DNA of 8,101 nt from Promethearchaeota archaeon (lineage in GTDB: Archaea; Asgardarchaeota; Lokiarchaeia; Sigyniarchaeales; SOKP01). Location of the stretch: the NCBI GenBank assembly GCA_030606095.1, contig JAUWHC010000098.1, positions 1-8,101 of the forward strand. The letters are read 5' to 3'. How positions within the stretch are numbered: position 1 is the stretch's first letter; each line of letters opens with the position of its first letter. A program made the translations under genes and the position numbers. Under the pieces are notes generated by a model, which was given only the letters and a program-made list of their open reading frames with translations, made no database searches and was not told where the DNA came from. Positions 1 to 5,270 of this stretch are shown piece by piece.

Positions 1-5
1 TCTGT

Positions 6-617
6 TTGGTAATTTTCTTGAAACCTTTAAATAAAGATTTAGATAAGAAAAAAAATATTATTGAGAAATATAATTCAACCTCAAGCTTCTATGATAATAG
101 ATATAGTAAAATCCAAAAAGAGAAGTATAAAATTCTTTTTAGAAATTGCAATTTAAATTACAAAACCATTCTAGATGCGGGTTGTGGTACAGGCCTATTA
201 ATTGAATATGTTTTTAACTTAAATATCGATAATATAAAGAAGAAGGTCAAATATATTGGAATAGATATCTCTTGGAAAATGCTAATGAACTTTTGTGACA
301 AATCTAAAAAAATAAAAGATATTGAAGAGATAAATCTAATTTTAGGAGATATCGAAAACTTACCACTAAGACAGGATATCTTTAATACTATTTTTTCAAT
401 CACATCTCTCCAGAATTTACCAGTCATAAAGAAAGGTTTGGGTGAATTAATTCGAGTCGGTCAAAAGGATTCGCTTTTAAAATTATCAATCTTACGAAAA
501 CAATTGAAAGTAGATGATTTAATAGCATATTTAAAGACACATACAATAGACCTTAAGACCGAGTTTTTAGAGAATATAGAAGATGTGATTATTCAAGGAA
601 ATCTAAATAAGCATTAA
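6..617 (+). CDS. class I SAM-dependent methyltransferase, 5' end uncertain
   Basis: This is a Rossmann-fold methyltransferase that would transfer a methyl group from S-adenosylmethionine to an unknown acceptor. Numbered from the TTG at 6, the N-terminal helix carries YNSTSSFYDNRY (22-33). The SAM-binding motif I DAGCGTG is at 57-63, the acidic end of strand 2 is in YIGIDIS (83-89, D87), the GDIENLP motif is at 114-120, and strand 4 (FNTIFSITSLQNL) follows. The C-terminal part after about residue 150 is short and diverged, and gives no clue to the substrate. No ATG occurs before residue 92, which lies beyond motif I, so the start must be a TTG at 6 or 18, or lie upstream of the window: the codon at 3-5 is TGT and the frame is open to the edge. 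No ribosome binding site is visible. The gene ends 8 bp from the convergent Rio2 gene. The fold is certain; the substrate and start are not. Confidence 0.8.
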   Translation: MVIFLKPLNKDLDKKKNIIEKYNSTSSFYDNRYSKIQKEKYKILFRNCNLNYKTILDAGCGTGLLIEYVFNLNIDNIKKKVKYIGIDISWKMLMNFCDKSKKIKDIEEINLILGDIENLPLRQDIFNTIFSITSLQNLPVIKKGLGELIRVGQKDSLLKLSILRKQLKVDDLIAYLKTHTIDLKTEFLENIEDVIIQGNLNKH

Positions 618-625
618 TTCTAAAT

Positions 626-1513
626 TTACTTTTTTTTAAATGATTGAATAATCTCTACAGGGTTGCTTTCTATATGGTATTTCTTTTGAAAGAAGTTACA
701 CACATTTTCAATATCTCTTTCTAAAATTGATTTTGCGTTTGGGTGATCTGACGGAATCCATTGTAGCCAATCGATTATTAATATATTTCCTTTATTATCT
801 ACTACTATGTTGAATTCTCCTAGATCTCCATGGATCATGTTCGCTTTTTGATAAATTACTTTAGTTTGTTTGATGATCTTGTTAAAAATTTTACTTGGAT
901 TTTTAAGATTTTGATAATACGCTAATTCTTTTCCTCTTAAGTATGACATTACAATCATATGTCGATTAAGTCCTATTGGTTTAGGTGTATCTACTTTAAG
1001 TTCGTAGATTTTACTTAAAGCGTCAAACTCTTTTTTAGCGGCAAGTCTGTTTACATACAACCAAGATAAATGCTTTCGATTACCAAGAAAGCTTCTTAAC
1101 ATCTTAATGTTTTTAAAACTAGTCCTTCCCATCCTATATATTTTTAAAGCGTAAATATTTTCGTTATCGTCCATACAACCATAGACGTCTGATTCTTTAC
1201 CTTTACCTATCATAGGCCCTAACTGATTAATTATCTCTCTTTCAACCAAAGTGTGTAGACCTAATACATCGTAACCAATAGAATTAAGGGTATATGCTAT
1301 ATCATTTTTAGAAGAATCTCTTACTATTAAATCTAATTTATGTACCTTTTTAAGACGATATAAGGTTTCTTCTATTGGATTCCTAGAATAGAATTTTATG
1401 TTATTTACCGTAACATATTTAGATCTTTTCATTCCGATCTCAATTCCCATTAAAATTCTTAAATCTTCCTTATCCAGCTTTTTTTTCTCCAGTAATTTTG
1501 CTGCTTCAGCCAT
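626..1513 (-). CDS. rio2: RIO-type serine/threonine kinase/ATPase Rio2
   Basis: This is an atypical protein kinase/ATPase of the RIO family. In archaea and eukaryotes Rio2 acts in the late maturation of the small ribosomal subunit. Residues 1-90 form the Rio2-specific winged-helix domain (LDKEDLRILMGIEIGMKR, 13-30). The kinase domain follows: nucleotide loop GKGKESDVY (103-111), catalytic lysine K124 in ALKIYR, the Rio-type flexible loop RMGRTSFKN (127-135), E162 of helix C, hinge MSYLRG (189-194), catalytic loop HGDLGEFN (228-235, D230 and N235) and metal-binding IDW (247-249, D248). The length of 295 aa is normal for archaeal Rio2. The ATG at 1513 gives an N-terminus like those of other archaeal Rio2 proteins, and no Shine-Dalgarno sequence precedes it. 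The gene is probably transcribed alone: it lies 96 bp downstream of the gelsolin-like gene, with candidate TATA boxes in that gap. All active-site residues are intact. Confidence 0.95.
   Translation of the reverse strand: MAEAAKLLEKKKLDKEDLRILMGIEIGMKRSKYVTVNNIKFYSRNPIEETLYRLKKVHKLDLIVRDSSKNDIAYTLNSIGYDVLGLHTLVEREIINQLGPMIGKGKESDVYGCMDDNENIYALKIYRMGRTSFKNIKMLRSFLGNRKHLSWLYVNRLAAKKEFDALSKIYELKVDTPKPIGLNRHMIVMSYLRGKELAYYQNLKNPSKIFNKIIKQTKVIYQKANMIHGDLGEFNIVVDNKGNILIIDWLQWIPSDHPNAKSILERDIENVCNFFQKKYHIESNPVEIIQSFKKK
628..637 (+). terminator. T-tract after the methyltransferase gene
   Basis: A run of eight T (630-637) follows the methyltransferase stop by 12 bp. Archaeal transcription commonly ends at such U-tracts without a hairpin. 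The same bases encode the terminal lysines of the convergent Rio2 gene, so the run may simply reflect coding. Confidence 0.35.
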
Positions 1514-1539
1514 ATTGATTATCTTACAATTTCTTTTGG

Positions 1540-1590
1540 TTTAAAACACTTATCTAAAAATTATTAAGTTAATATTTAAAACATTTCTTT
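1540..1590 (-). promoter_or_regulatory. candidate promoter(s) for rio2, two TATA-like boxes
   Basis: On the - strand the 9-mer TGTTTTAAA occurs twice in the gap before rio2, at 1583-1575 and 1548-1540. The distal copy reads GAAATGTTTTAAATATT, a purine-rich BRE-like stretch followed by a TATA-like box. It would put the transcription start about 35-40 nt before the ATG. The proximal copy lies about 30 nt before the ATG and would give an almost leaderless mRNA. The sequence alone does not show which one is used. Confidence 0.45.
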
Positions 1591-1609
1591 AAAATTGAAA
1601 CTCATCAGA

Positions 1610-2395
1610 TCAAAAAATATATTTTCTATAGGCTTTAATGAATGAGATGAGTTTTTTTGCGTTTGGTAACTCAAAAATTATAATACCTATAATAATTACA
1701 ATTAAAAATATAAAGATGTCACTTTGTTTGATGTAATAAATTGAGGCGGTTGATCCTTCTTGAAATAAAAACAAGAAAATACCTTGCTGAAGATAAAAGG
1801 CTATTCCACTGCAAATGATCACACCTAATAAGGAAAAAACAATAGCTTGATGTTCGATCTCAAAGATACCAATCGCAGTAATAATAATAAAAGAAATTAA
1901 AGAAATTAGTATTACTATATACGAAACATAGAGCCAATTGCGGTACAAATCCGCACTAACCTCAAAATTATTGCCAATATTCGTCCAAAACAAAGAAGAA
2001 GCTAAATTTAAAGCAGAAAATATCGGTAAAATCAAAGATATTATTAGAAAAATTAAATATAACCTTATTGTAATAAATCTTGTAAACTTCTGGTGCTCTC
2101 TTTCGTCTTCTTGATTTATTTTTTTTAACATTAAATCCAATTTATTTTGAACATAATCTGGAATTTCTTTCTCTAAAATAGATAATTGGAAATGTATGTG
2201 GGGATAGTTGGACATTAAATTTTCTAACAATTTATATCCTCTATTAAATCTTTCTTTAGAGCTTTTCGGTCCGTTCCATAGATAGATGATTTTACGCTCT
2301 TCATCTAAAATAGCGCATAAATCGTGATAAAGTAAGCTTGTGTTTTCCTCGACCCAGCTTTTATTAGGCTCGTTGAAAATGTATGTCTTCAGCAT
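1610..2395 (-). CDS. membrane protein with N-terminal gelsolin-like domain and four membrane spans
   Basis: Residues 1-90 read as a single gelsolin repeat. The pattern is LYHDLCAILDEERKIIYLWN (22-41), then GPKSSKER (42-49), an amphipathic helix to about 62, and a closing strand and helix (HFQLSILEKEIPDYVQNKL, 68-86). Lined up by eye with gelsolin domain 1, D25 and E48 fall where calcium ligands are found (its GD and the E of CSQDE), and YLWNG matches YWLGN. After a charged linker (93-108) come four hydrophobic spans at about 110-132, 155-178, 184-209 and 226-243. The tail is basic (KKLISFIKAYRKYIF). By the positive-inside rule both the gelsolin-like domain and the C-terminus face the cytoplasm. 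There is no signal peptide. The ATG at 2395 follows a TATA-like box by about 33 bp and has no Shine-Dalgarno sequence. Gelsolin-like proteins are known from Asgard archaea, where some bind actin; actin binding here is an inference. The membrane half matches no family I recognise. Confidence 0.75.
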   Translation of the reverse strand: MLKTYIFNEPNKSWVEENTSLLYHDLCAILDEERKIIYLWNGPKSSKERFNRGYKLLENLMSNYPHIHFQLSILEKEIPDYVQNKLDLMLKKINQEDEREHQKFTRFITIRLYLIFLIISLILPIFSALNLASSLFWTNIGNNFEVSADLYRNWLYVSYIVILISLISFIIITAIGIFEIEHQAIVFSLLGVIICSGIAFYLQQGIFLFLFQEGSTASIYYIKQSDIFIFLIVIIIGIIIFELPNAKKLISFIKAYRKYIF

Positions 2396-2424
2396 AGATA
2401 ATCAATAATTTTTAACTCTAAATA

Positions 2425-2438
2425 ATTTATATTTTTTT
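2425..2438 (-). promoter_or_regulatory. candidate BRE/TATA promoter of the gelsolin-like gene
   Basis: The - strand reads AAAAAAATATAAAT, an A-rich BRE-like stretch followed by the TATA-like box ATATAAAT (2432-2425). A start site about 25 bp further on would fall around 2400-2404. The leader would then be under 10 nt, which fits the lack of a ribosome binding site before the ATG at 2395. Confidence 0.5.
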
Positions 2439-2475
2439 CTATATCTTAACTGTATTGTTAAAATAATAAAATTAG

Positions 2476-2498
2476 AAAAAATTAAAATAACTAAAAAA
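2476..2498 (-). terminator. U-rich terminator region after porB
   Basis: Starting 17 nt after the porB stop, the - strand carries two runs of six T (2498-2493 and 2481-2476) with a run of four between them. This resembles an archaeal hairpin-independent terminator. It would separate the por operon from the gelsolin-like gene. The surrounding AT-richness limits confidence. Confidence 0.35.
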
Positions 2499-2514
2499 TT
2501 TTGTTGAAAATAAG

Positions 2515-3414
2515 TTATTTTTTTTCAATTCTCTCCTTAATTTCTTCCCATTGATCGCTAATATATCGTTTATAATCCTCAATTTGGCTATCAGAGATAG
2601 TTCTGAATCTTTTTTGGATTTTTAAATATTCCTCAATAGGTTTGCGTTTTATTGGGTCTAAAAATCTTTTACTATCTTTTGATAGAATAAACTTACCGTT
2701 AATTACTTCATATAGCGGCCAGAAACCCGTTTGAACAGCTAATCTCCCGATCTCAATTGAATCTTTTGGATTATATCCCCATCCTGGTGGGCAAGGAGCA
2801 AGAATGTGTATATATTTTGGACCGTAAATATTTTGAGCGTTCTTAAATTTATCGTATAGATCAAGCGGATACGATGAAATGGCTGTTGCAACGTAAGGGA
2901 TGCCGTGTGCCTCCATAATTTTAGCCATATTTTTTTTGCGTCCCACTTTACCAGTAGGAGTTGTTGTGCTAAAAGCACCAGGTGGTGTACTTCCACTTCT
3001 TTGAACTCCTGTATTCATATACGCCTCGTTATCATAACAAGCAAAAATAAAGTTGGTTCCTCTCTCAACCGCTCCGCTCAAACTCTGAATTCCAATATCA
3101 ACAGTCCCTCCATCTCCCGCAAACGCAACGACATTAACATCGTCGGCTAATCCTTTGTCTTCAAGTGAAGCTACAATGCCAGAAGCAGAAGCGGCCGTAG
3201 TAGCAAAAGGAGTATGAAGTACAGAAACTTTAGTGGTACAAAACCCTTGCATTCCATGTAAAACAGTTAAGCACGAAGCTGGTACAGTAATAATTGTTTT
3301 TGGTCCCAGGGCTTTTAGAGCAATTCGATAAATTAGGGCCATAGAACAACCCGCGCAAGCTCTAGTACCTGGGTAAATAAATTCTTCTTCAGGTATATCC
3401 ATTAATTTAACCAA
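2515..3414 (-). CDS. porB: pyruvate:ferredoxin oxidoreductase, beta subunit (TPP-binding)
   Basis: This is the TPP-binding catalytic subunit of the complex that converts pyruvate and CoA to acetyl-CoA and CO2 with reduction of ferredoxin. Four cysteines are placed as expected for the proximal 4Fe-4S cluster: C20 and C23 in RACAGC, C48 in PASCLT, and C208 in APCPPGW. The TPP/Mg motif begins with GDGG (100-103, D101) and continues with N129. The hallmark YDNEAYMNTG (127-136) supplies N134, which corresponds to the pyruvate-contacting asparagine of the one-chain enzyme, and is followed by QRSGSTPPGA. The length of 299 aa is typical. The start is a TTG at 3414, not the ATG four codons later at 3402: a strong Shine-Dalgarno sequence AGGAGGT lies 9 nt before the TTG but 21 nt before the ATG. 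It is the last gene of porDAB, starting 6 bp after the porA stop. Confidence 0.95.
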   Translation of the reverse strand: MVKLMDIPEEEFIYPGTRACAGCSMALIYRIALKALGPKTIITVPASCLTVLHGMQGFCTTKVSVLHTPFATTAASASGIVASLEDKGLADDVNVVAFAGDGGTVDIGIQSLSGAVERGTNFIFACYDNEAYMNTGVQRSGSTPPGAFSTTTPTGKVGRKKNMAKIMEAHGIPYVATAISSYPLDLYDKFKNAQNIYGPKYIHILAPCPPGWGYNPKDSIEIGRLAVQTGFWPLYEVINGKFILSKDSKRFLDPIKRKPIEEYLKIQKRFRTISDSQIEDYKRYISDQWEEIKERIEKK

Positions 3415-3420
3415 TATATC

Positions 3421-4716
3421 TTAACCTCCTTTGAAATACTCTGATTCGTCATAATCACCTAACTCTTCCAATCTTAAACCAATGAAATCGGTTTTATGTG
3501 ATATTATCCCTATTTCTGATTCTTCAATTGCTTTATACACTCCCTTTATAATATGTTGGTCAGTAATATCTCTACCCCCTAACCCTACTATAAATCCTTT
3601 AATAAAGGGGCTATTTTTCAAACCATATAAAGCAGCCTTTAACTCGTATGATAACACGCCTTCGTATCCATAACCAATATCCCTATCAAAAACAACGACT
3701 TGCTTTTTATTTTTGAAAAATTCTCTTAAATACGAAATGGGAAACGGTCTAAATAGTTTCAAACTCACTAAACCAACTTTTAACCCGTCTTTTCGAAGTT
3801 TTTTAATCACATTTCGAGCTTGAGAAGCTACTGAACCCATTGCAAAAATAATAGTATCCGCGTCTTCAGTTAAGTGCGTCTTGTAAACTCCATTTCCGTA
3901 AGATCGCCCAAATTTATCGGCAAATTCGTCATGAACCTCTTTGATCACTTCAATTGAATTTTCAAGAGCTTTTTGCATCGCATATCTATACTCAAAATAC
4001 CCGGGAACGATTCCTTCTTCACCCCGATCTCTTATATGAGGGGTGGTGACAGGATCTATACCCTTCACTTGAGATGTATCTGATAAATTTATATGATGTT
4101 TTAGAGGAGGTAAAAAACCATCTATATCATCTTGATTTTCTAGGATTACGGGCATCATAGTATGGGACAATATATAACCATCATAGGCTACCACTATTGG
4201 AAGATAAACTCTTGGATCTTCCGCGATTCTAAAAGCTTGAATATTAGTATCGTAAATTTCTTGATTGTCCATACAAAACATTTGAATCCAACCAACATCG
4301 CGCATAGTAATAAAGTCTTGGTGATCCGTCCAAACCGACCAAGGGGCTCCTGTTGCTCTAGTTGCCAAATTTATTATTATCGGTAATCTGTTACCCGCAG
4401 CCCACGGTAGCATTTCATACATCAACATCAATCCGTGAGAGGATGTTGCCGTGCCCACTCTTGACCCTGTGGCCGAAGCTGCGCAACATACCGCTAATGC
4501 GGAATGTTCTGATTCTACTTTTACAAAACGAGTATTCATTTTGCCTTTTGAAATAAATTCTGCTATTTTTTCGACGACCGGACTTTGAGGAGTTATGGGG
4601 TAAGCCGCAACGACGCCAACTTTAGCTTGTCTGAGAGCTTGAGCTGCTGCATGGTTTCCTGTCAAAATCTTAATTTTGTGACTAATTTTATCAGATTTCT
4701 TTTCTGTAATTGTCAT
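3421..4716 (-). CDS. porA: pyruvate:ferredoxin oxidoreductase, alpha subunit
   Basis: This is the alpha subunit, which with beta forms the TPP active site. The N-terminal pyrimidine-binding domain has YPITPQSP (39-46) and VESEHSA (67-73). E70 is the expected TPP-activating glutamate. T42 and R120 (in LATRATGAPW) match the threonine and arginine that hold pyruvate in one-chain PFOR, and the following WTDHQD resembles the GDHQD of that enzyme. The second domain (about 280-400) includes LKLFRPFP (319-326) and GLGGRDI (378-384). The 431 residues are somewhat longer than most archaeal PorA proteins, owing in part to an acidic C-terminal tail of about 30 residues ending in Gly-Gly, whose codons also carry the porB ribosome binding site. 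The ATG overlaps the porD stop as ATGA. The residues favour pyruvate, but use of a related 2-oxoacid cannot be excluded. Confidence 0.95.
   Translation of the reverse strand: MTITEKKSDKISHKIKILTGNHAAAQALRQAKVGVVAAYPITPQSPVVEKIAEFISKGKMNTRFVKVESEHSALAVCCAASATGSRVGTATSSHGLMLMYEMLPWAAGNRLPIIINLATRATGAPWSVWTDHQDFITMRDVGWIQMFCMDNQEIYDTNIQAFRIAEDPRVYLPIVVAYDGYILSHTMMPVILENQDDIDGFLPPLKHHINLSDTSQVKGIDPVTTPHIRDRGEEGIVPGYFEYRYAMQKALENSIEVIKEVHDEFADKFGRSYGNGVYKTHLTEDADTIIFAMGSVASQARNVIKKLRKDGLKVGLVSLKLFRPFPISYLREFFKNKKQVVVFDRDIGYGYEGVLSYELKAALYGLKNSPFIKGFIVGLGGRDITDQHIIKGVYKAIEESEIGIISHKTDFIGLRLEELGDYDESEYFKGG
3424..3430 (-). promoter_or_regulatory. Shine-Dalgarno site of porB inside the end of porA
   Basis: AGGAGGT on the - strand is an almost complete anti-Shine-Dalgarno match. 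It lies within the last codons of porA (Lys-Gly-Gly), just before its TAA stop, and 9 nt before the TTG start of porB. This decides the porB start and suggests tight translational coupling of alpha and beta. Confidence 0.75.
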
Positions 4717-5012
4717 TCAATTTTCACCTCTACCATTTCAATTGCGTTTACAGGGCATTCTTCCATACAAATTCCACATCCTTTACAATACTCTAAATCT
4801 ATTTTAGGTGGAATAGTCCTAGATACTACTGCTTCTGGACAATATAACCAACAATTAAAACAGCTAGGTTTTCCCGATTTTGCCGGAATACATTTCTCTA
4901 AATCAATTACGGGTTTTTTAGGGCTCCATGTGCCCGTCTTCCCCGCTTCCCCCTTTACAGGTTTTTGAACGGAACCTAAGATTTTTTGATAATCCTTTTT
5001 CGTATCAACCAT
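4713..5012 (-). CDS. porD: pyruvate:ferredoxin oxidoreductase, delta subunit (2x[4Fe-4S] ferredoxin)
   Basis: This small subunit carries electrons from the TPP site towards external ferredoxin. Numbered from the ATG at 5012 (99 aa), the PorD-typical GTW (27-29) and PVIDLEKC are followed by cysteines 41, 51, 54 and 58, then 76, 79, 82 and 86. The second group is a standard CxxCxxCxxxCP motif (CKGCGICMEECP). The first group is stretched to C-x9-C-x2-C-x3-CP by an insert (PAKSGKPS). A GTG three codons upstream (5021) is an alternative start. I prefer the ATG because a TATA-like box centred near 5047 would put the transcription start close to 5022, leaving a short leader. Neither start has a Shine-Dalgarno sequence. 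It is the first gene of porDAB and overlaps porA by 4 bp. The gamma subunit, usually next to it, lies beyond the histidine kinase gene. Confidence 0.92.
   Translation of the reverse strand: MVDTKKDYQKILGSVQKPVKGEAGKTGTWSPKKPVIDLEKCIPAKSGKPSCFNCWLYCPEAVVSRTIPPKIDLEYCKGCGICMEECPVNAIEMVEVKIE
4724..4730 (-). promoter_or_regulatory. Shine-Dalgarno site of porA inside the end of porD
   Basis: GAGGTGA on the - strand ends 7 nt before the porA ATG and lies within the porD coding sequence. Together with the 4-bp ATGA overlap it indicates coupled translation of the delta and alpha subunits. Confidence 0.6.
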
Positions 5013-5042
5013 AGATATCACACAAATTAATGAATAAAAGCC

Positions 5043-5056
5043 AATATAAAAATTAA
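5043..5056 (-). promoter_or_regulatory. candidate TATA box of the porDAB operon
   Basis: The - strand reads TTAATTTTTATATT, with the TATA-like TTTATATT centred near 5047, about 35 bp before the ATG at 5012. Its core matches the TTTATATT in the candidate promoter of the divergent kinase gene. The BRE-like part is weak. Confidence 0.4.
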
Positions 5057-5120
5057 TAACTATTGAAATAAAACTCTTCCCATTAATTAAAATAGGCTTA
5101 TTTTTTAGAATTCAAAGAGA

Positions 5121-5141
5121 TTATCGAAGAAAAGGCGATAA
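5121..5141. promoter_or_regulatory. inverted repeat in the porD/kinase divergent region, possible operator
   Basis: TTATCG at 5121-5126 and CGATAA at 5136-5141 form a perfect 6-bp inverted repeat with a 9-bp spacer. The half-site centres are 15 bp apart. It sits between the two divergent promoters, roughly 65-85 bp from each TATA-like box. It could bind a dimeric regulator or form a weak hairpin in RNA. Short dyads arise by chance in AT-rich DNA, though the two CG steps make this one less trivial. Confidence 0.3.
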
Positions 5142-5190
5142 ATTAACTCATATAATATTATTAAAAAAAAATGTTAGTCTTTTGAAAAAG

Positions 5191-5205
5191 AAAGAAATTT
5201 ATATT
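5191..5205 (+). promoter_or_regulatory. candidate BRE/TATA promoter of the histidine kinase gene
   Basis: AAAGAAATTTATATT consists of a purine-rich BRE-like segment followed by the TATA-like TTTATATT (5198-5205). A start site about 25 bp downstream, near 5226, would give a leader of about 44 nt before the ATG at 5270. That leader contains the 8-codon mini-ORF at 5244-5270. Confidence 0.45.
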
Positions 5206-5243
5206 CAACAATTCTATTATCTCTTTAGAAAAAAACATACATT

Positions 5244-5270
5244 ATGAATAAGTATCAGTTCTTTTGGTGA
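5244..5270 (+). CDS. putative 8-residue upstream ORF (MNKYQFFW) coupled to the kinase gene
   Basis: ATG at 5244 opens eight codons rich in aromatic residues and ends at TGA 5268-5270. The A of that TGA is the first base of the kinase ATG (TGATG). Such stop-start overlaps allow terminating ribosomes to restart. No Shine-Dalgarno sequence precedes it, and an ORF this short can occur by chance, so its translation is unproven. Confidence 0.25.
   Translation: MNKYQFFW

Noticed and set aside
158..427. An 89-codon - strand frame inside the methyltransferase gene
   Set aside because: It is antisense to the conserved SAM-binding motifs, and its hydrophobic character is a by-product of AT-rich coding.
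2396..2514. Possible small gene between porB and the gelsolin-like gene
   Set aside because: The gap is strongly A/T-rich, and no convincing start, ribosome site or conserved motif is visible. A promoter and a U-rich terminator explain it.
2739..4968. Several open frames of 60-130 codons on the + strand and in other frames across porB, porA and porD
   Set aside because: They lie opposite or out of frame within well-conserved POR genes, show no recognisable motifs and are shadows of the real coding frames.
5098..5107. T-run at about 5099-5106 as a terminator
   Set aside because: No + strand gene ends nearby; the preceding gene is divergent, so there is no transcript for it to terminate.
5104..5116. 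TTTAGAATTCAAA near-palindrome in the divergent region
   Set aside because: It is an imperfect, AT-rich dyad around a GAATTC word, of a kind expected by chance in this composition.
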